A program made the position numbers and the translations under genes. The notes below the pieces were generated by a model, which saw only the letters and a list, made by a program, of their open reading frames with translations, made no database searches and was not told the DNA's origin. Below, piece by piece: positions 16,852 to 25,620 of a stretch of 64,000 nucleotides of DNA (the first letter of the stretch is position 1; each line of letters opens with the position of its first letter). Origin of the DNA: Phycisphaerales bacterium (GTDB lineage Bacteria; Planctomycetota; Phycisphaerae; Sedimentisphaerales; Anaerobacaceae); assembly GCA_020352515.1 (NCBI GenBank), contig CP070678.1:4142934-4206933 (forward strand), given 5' to 3'.

Positions 16852-17667
16852 ATGAGAAGGAGAAGGGTGTTGTTGGTTGCCGGAGGGATATTCGTCATGA
16901 ATCTGAGTGCGGTCTTCGGTTCGGTCCCAAGGTTCGACAACTTCGACGGCGATTCGCTGTCACCGATGTGGAAGGTGTTTCTGGACGATCCCCGGAACAT
17001 TCTGATTGAGCAGACACACAGCCGTCTCGAAGTCACCTCCACCGACCTGTCGGACGAAGTGGATGCCCTTGTCGTTTCGAACGCGTGGAGCATCTGCACC
17101 AGCGATGATTTCAAGATCAAAGCAGACCTCTATCACAGCGCCGTCACGAACAACTGGAGCGAGGTTTACTTTGGCGTCGGATACAGAGACGACCCTCTGC
17201 ACTACAACGAAAACTATATCGAAATCGCCCTGGGCTGTGACTTCCACGAGCCCGGTTACTGGTATGAGCGGGGCGCCGGCGACGTCGAGCTGGATACCGA
17301 TTGGATACCCCGTTATTCCAGCGACGCCACTCTGTACATATCGTACGATGCAAGCCTGGATAAACTATATCTCAGCTCCACCGGTTACGGCCCTCAGAAT
17401 GCCTGGAAGACCGTTACAGGCGTGATCAAGGGCGACTGGAACAGGGCAACGGTGAAGATAGGCCTCGGAGGCTATTCCGAAGGAGTCCCTCTCGCTTCAG
17501 GCCAGGCCCGGCTCGACAATTTTGTAATTGATGAAGCCACCCTCTGCGAAGTATTCCTGCCTGCCGACGTCAATGAGGACTGCAAAGTCGACCTCGCAGA
17601 CTTCGCCATGATCGCCGAAAGCTGGCTCGCCTGCAATCTCGACCCCCAGTCAGCATGTCCGCAATAG
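16852..17667 (+). CDS. Secreted protein with beta-sandwich domain and C-terminal dockerin-like module
   Basis: The protein has 271 aa from ATG 16852. Another ATG lies two codons earlier, but GGAG (16841-16844) is correctly spaced only for 16852. A signal peptide (to about residue 23) is followed by a jelly-roll/concanavalin-like domain (FDNFDGDSLSPMWKVF, the opening typical of carbohydrate-binding or lyase-like sandwiches). The C-terminal module ADVNEDCKVDLADFAMIAES is dockerin-like. No catalytic motif was recognised, so a carbohydrate-binding role is only plausible. It has its own promoter at 16751-16780. Confidence 0.75.
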   Translation: MRRRRVLLVAGGIFVMNLSAVFGSVPRFDNFDGDSLSPMWKVFLDDPRNILIEQTHSRLEVTSTDLSDEVDALVVSNAWSICTSDDFKIKADLYHSAVTNNWSEVYFGVGYRDDPLHYNENYIEIALGCDFHEPGYWYERGAGDVELDTDWIPRYSSDATLYISYDASLDKLYLSSTGYGPQNAWKTVTGVIKGDWNRATVKIGLGGYSEGVPLASGQARLDNFVIDEATLCEVFLPADVNEDCKVDLADFAMIAESWLACNLDPQSACPQ

Positions 17668-17685
17668 CGCTGCCGGGCACACCGT

Positions 17686-17718
17686 TATACTTCTAACCCG
17701 CCCGGTATACTTCTAACC
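17686..17718 (+). repeat. Two 13-bp direct repeats at 20-bp period
   Basis: TATACTTCTAACC occurs at 17686-17698 and again at 17706-17718, just after the dockerin-like protein's stop codon. No function is evident. Confidence 0.6.
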
Positions 17719-17825
17719 TGGCCGGTCCCGCAGCCAACAGCCGCGCCCTCCGTGATGCGCCTGATCTACACGCTCGACCGCAGCCTTATCCCCGGCCGCC
17801 GCCGTTGGTGGCCAGGCCCAATATA

Positions 17826-17922
17826 CCGCATTAAATCTCTGCACACGCTTGAAATTCGAGGCGCTGTGCCGGTATACTGAGAGTGTTTGGAGTCTATGTG
17901 CATTATCTATGACGCCAAATGG
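17826..17922 (+). repeat. Duplicated upstream region, copy C
   Basis: Homologous to 16728-16824. In copy B the region leads into a ribosome binding site and a normal ORF. In copy C the equivalent spot (17970-17985, GGGAG then ATG) is followed directly by a TAG stop, so the original gene start appears lost and the unrelated gene at 18014 follows. Confidence 0.65.
17849..17878 (+). promoter_or_regulatory. Sigma-70-type promoter upstream of the Imm32-like gene
   Basis: TTGAAA-N18-TATACT, in the same position within the duplicated region as the promoter at 16751-16780. The start is expected near 17885, about 130 bases before the next CDS. Confidence 0.5.
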
Positions 17923-18013
17923 GAAATCCCGGCTTACATAGACAATGCGACTCCAACAGAAAAAGGGAGTTTGACAAATGTAGGAAGCAGAATACCGGAG
18001 TGGCCCCGTTTCC

Positions 18014-18781
18014 ATGGACTATTTGAAGATTATTCAGGACCTGATCGGGCAATTCGATCTCAGTCTGGAGACCCAGCGCCGCCTCGCTTATGCGCGGTGC
18101 GAAGAATACGCAGATGAGCATTTGGCCGCAAGTGAGAATTGGAATCGGTTCCTGGAAAGAGCGGCAAAGATTCTGAGAGTACCGCCGACGCGCAAAGACG
18201 TTGCGAGGGAAGCAGTTGCACAAGTCGGAGATGAGAAGCTGCACTTGGCCTACTCTCCCGAAGCAGGGCCCACTCTGGTGGGAAACGCTTCGGGCTTGAT
18301 CTATCTGTCGAAAGTGTTACACAACATAGCGAGTTCGCGCAGCAGCGGCGAGCATTCGCACTTTTACTACGGCCAATGGCCCCTTGTTGGCACATCATTC
18401 CCTCTGACGGTATCCTTGGAGAATGAGAAGTGGTTTGTCGAGCACAGCGGGAATAACGATCCGGACTCAGAAGACGATTCGCAGCAGGTGCCGGAGCGAG
18501 ATGTCCCTGAAGAGCATGTGATCGCATTTCAGATATGCGGTCCGGCGCCGCCGAATTTGCTGGTGACACCATATAAGGTGTATCGAATACTGTCGGTGGC
18601 CGAATACAACGAGCAGAATGAGTGGATCAAGGGCATAAGGGAATCAACACATCGGGTTCGCATGTTTTCATTTCTGGATGACGCCGGAAAGCAGCGAACC
18701 CTCGGCCTGGATCTGGATGACCAGCAGGTTGTCTTCCTTCGAAAAGAGCATTTAGAGCAGTTTGACGCCGGATCAGGATGA
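18014..18781 (+). CDS. Uncharacterised protein with a possible Imm32-like segment
   Basis: The protein has 255 aa with no signal peptide or membrane segment, so it is cytoplasmic. Residues about 75-135 (LVGNASGLIYLSKVLHNIAS followed by HSHFYYGQ) recall the Imm32 immunity-protein family. The N-terminal part is helical and the C-terminal part (about 170-255) is unrecognised. No toxin gene is adjacent. It is an intracellular protein among secreted ones and follows the duplicated promoter region. The ribosome binding site is poor (nearest GGAG is 15 bases upstream), so the start is uncertain. The Imm32 resemblance is my recollection of the pattern and needs a profile search. Confidence 0.55.
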   Translation: MDYLKIIQDLIGQFDLSLETQRRLAYARCEEYADEHLAASENWNRFLERAAKILRVPPTRKDVAREAVAQVGDEKLHLAYSPEAGPTLVGNASGLIYLSKVLHNIASSRSSGEHSHFYYGQWPLVGTSFPLTVSLENEKWFVEHSGNNDPDSEDDSQQVPERDVPEEHVIAFQICGPAPPNLLVTPYKVYRILSVAEYNEQNEWIKGIRESTHRVRMFSFLDDAGKQRTLGLDLDDQQVVFLRKEHLEQFDAGSG

Positions 18782-18831
18782 GTGCGACTAAATCGCACTT
18801 AGCACGCTTCATCAGAGGTCTTTCCCCTGCC

Positions 18832-20091
18832 TCACTGCGCGGTTCGCACGAGCTTTCCTCCGCCGGGCGGCAGATTCAGCTCGACCGCGGCCTTCTTCGG
18901 GGCGGTCCATTTTGCGGTTGCGGCGTCGAAGACTTCAAGCTCGCCCGGCCCCGCCAGCGATGCTCTCACATCCGCCGTGTAGTCCAGGTTCACCACGACT
19001 ACATGGCTCGGCTTTTCTTTCGCCCCGAGGCAGCCAAGCAGAAAGCCTCGCGCCCCGCCGGATGACCCCGCCGGGTCGAGCCGGAAGGACGCACCCGCCG
19101 GTAGCGGCTCGCAGCCCGGCTCTCGCATCGAGGTGTGATACACCCCCAGCGAGCGCAGCGGCTGCAGCTCGGCCGCAATCGCCGCAAACTCCCGGTTGTA
19201 CGACTTGACCGCGTGGTACAAAGGCCCGGGCGTCCCGTCCAGACCCACAAGGCTGCCGTGGTGGTTCCCGCAGGCATAGACATAATAGCTGATGCCCTGC
19301 GCGCCGTACGCCACGGTGGTATATACCAGGTAGCGCAGCTCGTTCGCATTCGGCACCCGCATCGCCTCCGGCGCCCACGTGCAGGCCTGCACGATATTCA
19401 AAAACGGCACGCCCGCCTCCTGCGCCGCACGCCGGATCATCGCCAGGTTCAGGAAATACTGGTTGCTGTCGCCGTTGATCCTGAACTGGTAGTGGTCGTA
19501 GCTGATTAGCGCCGGCCTCACCTGCTCGACATACAAACGCAGATGCTCCCCGTAGGCCGTCACCACGTCCCCTTTGGTCCCGAGCTGCTTGTTGCTCGCA
19601 TACGTCGGGAACAGGTTGATATAGGCCAAGTGCGCCGGGTCCCGTTGCCGCAGATACGCCACCAGCCTGCCCAGAGCCGGGAACTGCGACGCATTCGGCT
19701 CGTCAATCAGGTGATACGAGTAGAGCGCGGGGCGCCTGCTGACGCGGTCTATAAGCGCGTCAAGCCGCTTGCGCCGCTCGGGATCGTCCAGTGACTCCGG
19801 CCGCAGCAAACCGCTGGTGAGCTGCCCGCGCAGACCGTGACGATGCGCCACATCCAGCTCCTCTTCGCTGCGACACCACACTAAGTTAAAGCCGCCCTCG
19901 ACCATCTGCCGCGCAACGCCGTCCGTGAGCACCGGCCCGCACCAATACGTCACGATGGGCGTACCCACCCGCCAGGCGCCGGCGCTGTTGGGCTCGCCTT
20001 GTCCCGCTCTCGTCGCTGAGACCACCGCCGGAACAACAAAGAGAATGAACAAAAGCTTTGTCACCGTCACATGCCGCATTAGGATTCCCAT
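18832..20091 (-). CDS. Secreted TIM-barrel glycoside hydrolase-like protein
   Basis: The protein has 419 aa with a signal peptide (about 1-30). A TIM-barrel region (about 45-330) contains YHLIDEPNASQFP, where Glu in DEP sits at the position of an acid/base in GH42/GH5-like barrels, and ISYDHYQFRINGD. A C-terminal beta domain (about 335-419) has the look of the small sandwich that closes many glycosidases. It is a lone minus-strand gene between plus-strand neighbours. The family could not be fixed from sequence, and a catalytic role is likely but unproved. Confidence 0.65.
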   Translation of the reverse strand: MGILMRHVTVTKLLFILFVVPAVVSATRAGQGEPNSAGAWRVGTPIVTYWCGPVLTDGVARQMVEGGFNLVWCRSEEELDVAHRHGLRGQLTSGLLRPESLDDPERRKRLDALIDRVSRRPALYSYHLIDEPNASQFPALGRLVAYLRQRDPAHLAYINLFPTYASNKQLGTKGDVVTAYGEHLRLYVEQVRPALISYDHYQFRINGDSNQYFLNLAMIRRAAQEAGVPFLNIVQACTWAPEAMRVPNANELRYLVYTTVAYGAQGISYYVYACGNHHGSLVGLDGTPGPLYHAVKSYNREFAAIAAELQPLRSLGVYHTSMREPGCEPLPAGASFRLDPAGSSGGARGFLLGCLGAKEKPSHVVVVNLDYTADVRASLAGPGELEVFDAATAKWTAPKKAAVELNLPPGGGKLVRTAQ

Positions 20092-20357
20092 CGCTTTGAA
20101 CTCCCAGATAAAGCAGCCGCAGCCGCCGTCCCACAGTCTCCACCCGAGCCCGACTTATGATTCACAATCAAACAATCATCCATCATGCTACCCGCCGGTC
20201 CTATTAAGCACAAGAGCATTGGACCGCCTGCGCGAAAAATCAACATTCGCCCCCGCCGCCTACTCCAACCGACCCAAAGAATTACTGGACCCGCCCCGAA
20301 TACGTGGTATCATAATCTATTCCTGTACCGAGAATATCGTTTAGGAGGATTTGAGAA
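20092..20357. promoter_or_regulatory. Divergent intergenic region with putative rightward promoter
   Basis: Separates the minus-strand glycosidase-like gene from the plus-strand gene at 20358. TGGACC-N16-TATCAT at 20286-20313 may drive the latter, and AGGAGG (20343-20348) is its ribosome binding site. Nothing else was recognised. Confidence 0.35.
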
Positions 20358-21824
20358 ATGTCTGAAAGACTCGTTTCACGAGGCCCTCGGCCATCTTGCG
20401 TTGTTCTGATTGTCACCGTCATCCTCGCCGCTCTCGCCGCAACTTACCCGACCTCCGCCGCGAAGAATCCTGAAGCCCCCGCCGCCACCCTGGCAGAACC
20501 CAAGCCGCCGTTAGAATCGCCCGCCGGACTGGCCTCTCTCTACCCCGGCGACGAAGGCATCGAGCGCGACCCTCGCGTGCTTTTCGTCGAAGACTTTGAA
20601 ACCGGCACACCCGGGCAGATCGGCGCCCGATGGGGCCAGATATCCCGCATAGAAAACGTGACCCTCAGCGACGACATCCACGCCCGCTCCCCCGGCTACA
20701 AGTCGATCCACTACAAGGACAACGCCCACCTCTACACTCACACCAAAGGCGTCGACACGATGTACGTCCGCTTCTACGTCAAGTTCCACGAAAAGACCGG
20801 CTACATCCACCACTTCGTCCACGTCGTCGCCGACCGAACACCCACCCCCTGGCCCAAGGGCGGCGCCGGCGAAACCCCGCCCGGTGACGCCAAGTTCTCC
20901 ACCGGCATCGAGCCTACCGGCCGCTGGGGCAAATTCCCCCCGCCCGGCGTCTGGAACTTCTACACATACTGGCACGAGATGAAAACAAAGTGGGGCTCCG
21001 TCTTCAACGGCAAACAGGAGCCAATCGTGCCCGGCCGCTGGTACTGCGTCGAGGCAATGCTAAAGGCAAATTCCGCCCCCGAAAAGGCCGACGGCGAGCA
21101 GGCGTTTTGGGTCGACGGCGAGCTCTACGGCCGCTTCACAGGATTTCGCTGGCGGACAACCGACAAGCTCAAGATTAACAGCTTCTGGCTGCTCTACTAC
21201 AACACCGACCAGCCCGCCCGCCACAACAAAGACCCGCACCCCGAGACCCGCGTGATGGAGGTCTGGTTCGACGACATCGTGATCGCCACCGAGTACATCG
21301 GCCCGATCCGGGGAAAGCCTAAGAACGGCAAGAAGAAGGCCACACCGTCGAGAAGCGCGCTTCTTACGCCCGGCCTGCTAATCGCCGCTCCGGGTGACCT
21401 CGCCTTCTCACAGGACTTCGAAAACAACGCCGATGGTTTCAGGGACGGCGTGCTCCGCCCCAACGCCATCAACGGCTCGCAGGCTTACGAATTCGGCCCG
21501 AAAGGCTGCTCGATATGGAACGCCTATTCGGTCCCCGTCAAGGACTCCACCACCATCCGCTTCAAGCTAAAGGCCCTCACCGACGTCGACGACCTCCAGG
21601 TTTTGATCTGGTCCAAGGAGCGCAACGATAACTGCCGCTACAAGATCGGCCCGCTCGCCAAGGGCCGGACCAGAGACGTCGAGTTCCGCGCGATAGAGGC
21701 TCGCGTCGGATGGGGCATGAAAGGCCCGAGCCTCGAAGGCTGCGTCCTCGATAACTTCAAGCTCATCTTCTCCGCCCCCGATGACGCCCGCCTCCTCCTC
21801 GACGACTTCCAAATCCTACGCTAA
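20358..21824 (+). CDS. Secreted two-domain beta-sandwich (polysaccharide-lyase-like) protein
   Basis: The protein has 488 aa with a signal anchor/peptide (about 12-35). The first domain (about 70-320) begins FVEDFETGTPGQIGARWG and contains HHFVHVVADR, YTYWHEMKTKWG and WYCVEAMLKANS, the style of jelly-roll alginate/glucuronan-lyase-like sandwiches (PL14/PL20 fold). A linker rich in Lys and Gly follows, then a second sandwich (about 345-488, LAFSQDFENNADGFRDG) like a carbohydrate-binding module. AGGAGG precedes the ATG. Lyase activity is an inference from fold-level similarity; no catalytic set was confirmed. Confidence 0.65.
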   Translation: MSERLVSRGPRPSCVVLIVTVILAALAATYPTSAAKNPEAPAATLAEPKPPLESPAGLASLYPGDEGIERDPRVLFVEDFETGTPGQIGARWGQISRIENVTLSDDIHARSPGYKSIHYKDNAHLYTHTKGVDTMYVRFYVKFHEKTGYIHHFVHVVADRTPTPWPKGGAGETPPGDAKFSTGIEPTGRWGKFPPPGVWNFYTYWHEMKTKWGSVFNGKQEPIVPGRWYCVEAMLKANSAPEKADGEQAFWVDGELYGRFTGFRWRTTDKLKINSFWLLYYNTDQPARHNKDPHPETRVMEVWFDDIVIATEYIGPIRGKPKNGKKKATPSRSALLTPGLLIAAPGDLAFSQDFENNADGFRDGVLRPNAINGSQAYEFGPKGCSIWNAYSVPVKDSTTIRFKLKALTDVDDLQVLIWSKERNDNCRYKIGPLAKGRTRDVEFRAIEARVGWGMKGPSLEGCVLDNFKLIFSAPDDARLLLDDFQILR

Positions 21825-21881
21825 CTTCGAACAAACCGACACGCCCGGAGAAACTGTGGGAGGCGCCCTGCCCCCCCACTT

Positions 21882-23315
21882 TCATTCCACCCCGAACTCG
21901 TAATCACTCTGGGTGTATTTGCCTACCGTGAACGGCACCCCGTCACCGTTATCCGCAACCGAGTAGAAATGACGAAAGTCCAGCTCGATCTCGTAGGGAT
22001 TGACTGCCAGGCCCAGATTGGGCCAGGTCGTCGCACTCGTCGGAAACGATTCTTCCTGGGGCCAGCCGCCCTCCCCTTCGTGCTGAAGCATAACGTCAAT
22101 GCTCGTGGCGGCCTCATCTTTGCAGGGCAGCCACGTAATGCTCACCGGGGACGGCACGTTGACATCGTGCGGCGGGTACGTGACCACCGGCTTCTGCGTA
22201 ACCTTTGGAATCGGCTCAACGCTGCCGGGCTTGCCAAACCATACGCTCGTCGTGTCCTGCCCGCCGTTCTTATAGTGAGCCGTGATTCTGAACAGCCCGT
22301 CGTAGTTCTTGAGAGACCAGATAGACGACTCCTCATACCGCCAAACGTGCCGGCCGCCCTCCACGTAGTGCTCCGTGCAAACGGACCCCGCGCACGCCCG
22401 CGGAATATCCGGAATCGAGTAAGACGTCAAATCCGGCAAAAGCAAATCAACCGATTTCAGCCTATCGTCTGCATAAACCTCCAGTATGAACTCGTTCTTC
22501 ACTTCCCCCGGCTCATCCGGGTGCCCGTAGTCTATGCCCTCCATAATCGATATCCCGCTGACATGACTCGATATCTCATTCACATGCCCGGACCCGCCTC
22601 CGCAGTCGTTCGACTCCAGCCAGTGGGCCGCCAGGATAGCCAGGTCCAGAAAATTTACTATGCAGTCCCGGTTTATATCCCCTTCCGGATACGGACAGCC
22701 GTAGTCTCCGCACACCCGGTCCGGCGATATTGAAAGCAGCTCCTTGACAATCGAAGAGCCGCCTCCCGTATACTCGACGAATTTTATAAAGCCCAGCCCC
22801 TTGACGAATGATGCCGTCATAAACGGCTCCTCTTCCCCAACCTCCTGCAGCTCGTACGTATACGCTTCGTAAGGGCCGCCGTAAGGCACGGTCAGCGCCT
22901 CCCGCGAAACCAGAGTCCTCAGAATATCCTCGCCCAGGATACCCGCTCCCACAGGCCCCGCCACCATGATCAGCCTTTCCTTATCCTCGCTCCATTCAAG
23001 AATCGCGTAGTCGGTCGAGCGCACGAGTGTCGTCACCTCCTGCGGATTCTGCGGATTGTAGTCCGTGACACGTAAAGTGTAATATGTATTCCCGCCGCGC
23101 TCGGCGGTGCCAAGCACCTCCCGCGTCTCGACCCATTCTGTCCCCGCAGAGTTCCGGCAGTGGTAGGCCCACGTTCGTCCTGTCTCTAAAGGCCAGACCA
23201 GAAGGCCCTCAGACTCACTCGCCCCCGCGTGTGCGCAGAAGGCAGCGGCTACGCCCAAAACCAAGCCAACGATACGTTGTATTCCTCCAGGCCCGCCTAA
23301 TCTTTTCATCTCCAC
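21882..23315 (-). CDS. Secreted protein with internal dockerin-like module
   Basis: The protein has 477 aa with a signal peptide (about 1-30). An N-terminal domain (about 35-205; GRTWAYHCRNSAG, YTLRVTDYNPQ) resembles beta domains found in planctomycete surface proteins. A dockerin-like module follows (about 210-235, GDINRDCIVNFLDLAILAAH). The C-terminal half (about 245-477) is beta-rich and unrecognised. The dockerin-like module is internal here, whereas it is C-terminal in most neighbours. Function unknown. Confidence 0.65.
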   Translation of the reverse strand: MEMKRLGGPGGIQRIVGLVLGVAAAFCAHAGASESEGLLVWPLETGRTWAYHCRNSAGTEWVETREVLGTAERGGNTYYTLRVTDYNPQNPQEVTTLVRSTDYAILEWSEDKERLIMVAGPVGAGILGEDILRTLVSREALTVPYGGPYEAYTYELQEVGEEEPFMTASFVKGLGFIKFVEYTGGGSSIVKELLSISPDRVCGDYGCPYPEGDINRDCIVNFLDLAILAAHWLESNDCGGGSGHVNEISSHVSGISIMEGIDYGHPDEPGEVKNEFILEVYADDRLKSVDLLLPDLTSYSIPDIPRACAGSVCTEHYVEGGRHVWRYEESSIWSLKNYDGLFRITAHYKNGGQDTTSVWFGKPGSVEPIPKVTQKPVVTYPPHDVNVPSPVSITWLPCKDEAATSIDVMLQHEGEGGWPQEESFPTSATTWPNLGLAVNPYEIELDFRHFYSVADNGDGVPFTVGKYTQSDYEFGVE

Positions 23316-23623
23316 ACCTCACTCGTTCCAAACAGACCATCCCCCATCGCTCATCGCCGCCTAAGATATACCGTATGTCCTCACAGACACTTCTCCTCCC
23401 CCCAGCCACACACTATTCTACTCCAATGGAATACCCCGTTGCAATACCCCTGCCGCCCATTTCATGGGCGGTATAGCCCGCCCCTGCGCTCGCCGCGCCG
23501 AGGAACGACTCCGGGGGTACCCCAATAATGGGTAAACTCTCCGCAACTACACAAAAAACGGCAAGGTCCTTTTGCCTTTCAGCACCTGCCCCGAATACGC
23601 CCCAGGCGCCGGGCACGGGCGCC
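23316..23623. other. Intergenic region with a strong hairpin downstream of tatC
   Basis: No gene is visible. CCGCCCAT (23453-23460) and ATGGGCGG (23464-23471) form an 8-bp stem with a 3-base loop. A second GGGG/CCCC stem lies near 23515. Neither has a T-run. They may mark the 3' end of the tat transcript. Confidence 0.4.
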
Positions 23624-24400
23624 TTACTCGCTCGTCTTCGCCTTCTTCTTGCGCGCCGACATGTAGCTCAGCACTATCCCAAGCTCGAACAGCGCGTACA
23701 GCGGCACCGCCAGGGTTATCTGCGAGATTACGTCCGGCGGTGTCGCCACAGCCGCCACTACGAACGCCCCCAGAAAAACGTATTTGCGCGACCTGCGAAG
23801 CGCCGCGATCGAAACAAGACCCGTCCGGGTCAGTATGAAAATGGCTATAGGGGTTTGAAAGCCGATGCCGAAAACCAGCATAAGCATCGTCATAAAAGAT
23901 ACGTATTTCTGCAGCGTCCAACTGGTCTTAACGCCGATCAAATCACCGAACGTCAGAAAGAAACGTAGCGATATCGGCGCAACCACGAAAAGGAAAAACA
24001 GCGCGCCTGCCACAAAAAGCGACACCGAAAACGGGACCGTAACTCGCACATACCGCCTCTCATTCGGGTACAGGCCCGCCGCCACGAACATCCACAACTG
24101 GTAAAAAACCCACGGAGAAGACAGAATCAATCCCGCAATCAGTGATATTTTCATATACGCTATGAACGAATCGGCCACGCCTATAACGATTAGCTTCTCC
24201 GGGGTCAGGCTCGTATACGGGTACTCTATGAACTTGATTATCTTCGTGCCGAAGCACAGGCTTATGATGGTCCCGATGACAAGACCGATGATCGCCAGGA
24301 TCAGCCGCGCGCGCAGCTCCTCCAGGTGGTCGCCCAGACTCATCGTCGTGTCAATGGGGTCCAATTTCTTCTTGCGCTTCTTCTTCTTGGTCTCGCCCAT
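23624..24400 (-). CDS. tatC: Twin-arginine translocase subunit TatC
   Basis: This is the inner-membrane receptor core of the Tat pathway for folded proteins, 258 aa with six predicted membrane segments. Visible family features are the N-terminal cytoplasmic motif HLEELRARL, SPWVFYQLWMFVAAGLYPNERR and the fourth-segment motif FGIGFQTP, where many TatC have FExP (Gln replaces Glu). The N-terminus carries an unusual Lys-rich run (TKKKKRKKKL). It lies 48 bases after tatA on the same strand. Nearby Tat substrates include the amidohydrolase and both aldo/keto reductases. Confidence 0.95.
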   Translation of the reverse strand: MGETKKKKRKKKLDPIDTTMSLGDHLEELRARLILAIIGLVIGTIISLCFGTKIIKFIEYPYTSLTPEKLIVIGVADSFIAYMKISLIAGLILSSPWVFYQLWMFVAAGLYPNERRYVRVTVPFSVSLFVAGALFFLFVVAPISLRFFLTFGDLIGVKTSWTLQKYVSFMTMLMLVFGIGFQTPIAIFILTRTGLVSIAALRRSRKYVFLGAFVVAAVATPPDVISQITLAVPLYALFELGIVLSYMSARKKKAKTSE

Positions 24401-24448
24401 TTCAATCGGCAGGCTCGAGCCTGTGAGGATTCTTCACGAACGAAAGGC

Positions 24449-24721
24449 TCACTTGGTGTCGGCTTCGTTCAGGCCCGCTGCTTCCTTGGCCTCGCTCGCG
24501 ACTTCGTCCTTGATCTGCCTGACATCGCCTGCCAGATCATCCGTGCTTTCCTTCGCTTCGTTAATACCCTTCTTGAACTCGGTCAGGCTCTTGCCGACAC
24601 TGCGGGCAATCTCGGGCAGCCGCTTGCCGAATATCAGCAGCGCGACGACCAGAATTACCATCCATTCCCATCCACCGGGTATTCCGCCCCAGGCAACTAT
24701 GTATTGCATAAGCTCAGTCAT
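24449..24721 (-). CDS. tatA: Twin-arginine translocase subunit TatA/TatB family
   Basis: This is a 90-aa single-span pore-forming component of the Tat translocase. The transmembrane helix (about 12-28, WMVILVVALLIFGKRLP) has the family FGxxxLP hinge, followed by the amphipathic helix (EIARSVGKSLTEFKKGI) and an acidic tail. The start at 24721 (MTELMQY) has GGAG at 8 bases. The longer frame from 24751 lacks a ribosome binding site. No separate tatB is seen here. It is placed between the nitrilase gene and tatC. Confidence 0.93.
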   Translation of the reverse strand: MTELMQYIVAWGGIPGGWEWMVILVVALLIFGKRLPEIARSVGKSLTEFKKGINEAKESTDDLAGDVRQIKDEVASEAKEAAGLNEADTK

Positions 24722-24847
24722 TTCGAGTCTCCTTATTAACAGCACCGCCATTTTAACGCCGCCGGAGGCCCCCTGTCAACAGCCAACGACGAACAAAAAT
24801 AAGATTTGAGCCGCTAAATATCCCCTTGTTCACCCCCTGCGCTCGCT

Positions 24848-25597
24848 TCAGTTTACCCCCACAACCCGGATATCCCGCTCACGATCTCTGCATCTTTCTA
24901 TTATCCCGCCGCTTTTATCGGCGGCCGCGCTCTGGCCCCCGTAAACGCGCCCTTTCCAGGGCCCGTTCGTTATTTGCCCCACCAAATTTGTCCCAATCAC
25001 CGCAGCGCCCGTTTTTACAGCCGTATTTGTAATGACCCGCTGCAGCTCTTTCCCGTGGCCCGGCCAGTCTTGCTCCGGTGCGGCGTACCCGTACGGAACC
25101 AGCACAATATCCGGCCCCAAGCGGGCCATCCGCGCCAGAATTGCCTCCTCATGCGTATCAGCACAGATCAAGAGGCCGATTTTCCCGAATTTGGTCTCAA
25201 CCGCCTTGACCTGTCTTCCCGGCCGGTACGGCGGCGCCATCAGCTCCGCCAATATGTTTATCTTCCGGTGCTTGAGCAGTATGCGGCCTTCATCGTCCAT
25301 CAGAACCGCCGAATCATACAGAACCATGCCCTGCTTATCGGCCAGGCCAGCACAAACAAAAACTCCGTACTTTCTTGCCAGCCCGCCAAGACGATCCGAA
25401 TCGGCGCCCGGAATCCGGTATGCCCTTCTGTATGCCTCCGGATTCACCCAGCCCAGCACGGCCATCTCCGGCAGGCATACTATATCGGCCCCCGCGCTCC
25501 CGGCCTGCTCGACAGCATTCTCTATCCGCACGAAGTTGCCCTCGCGGTCGCCGTCCAGCACCAGTATCTGACAGATTCCCACTCGCACTTCAGTCAT
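24848..25597 (-). CDS. Carbon-nitrogen hydrolase (nitrilase superfamily)
   Basis: The protein has 249 aa. The catalytic Glu-Lys-Cys set is visible: Glu in CLPEMAVLG, Lys in HRKINIL and Cys in LLICADTHE. The family hydrolyses amides, nitriles or carbamoyl compounds; the substrate cannot be read. ATG 25597 is preferred. A TTG frame reaching 25633 would overlap the upstream amidohydrolase gene. It lies 23 bases after that gene, so the two are probably cotranscribed and may act on related amide substrates. No signal peptide, so it is cytoplasmic. Confidence 0.88.
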   Translation of the reverse strand: MTEVRVGICQILVLDGDREGNFVRIENAVEQAGSAGADIVCLPEMAVLGWVNPEAYRRAYRIPGADSDRLGGLARKYGVFVCAGLADKQGMVLYDSAVLMDDEGRILLKHRKINILAELMAPPYRPGRQVKAVETKFGKIGLLICADTHEEAILARMARLGPDIVLVPYGYAAPEQDWPGHGKELQRVITNTAVKTGAAVIGTNLVGQITNGPWKGRVYGGQSAAADKSGGIIERCRDRERDIRVVGVN

Positions 25598-25620
25598 CTC
25601 TGCAAAGCAGCCCCATCCGA

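Noticed and set aside
18912-19509. Plus-strand frames opposite the secreted barrel gene
   Set aside because: They are shadows without ribosome binding sites; the minus-strand gene has a signal peptide and conserved barrel segments.
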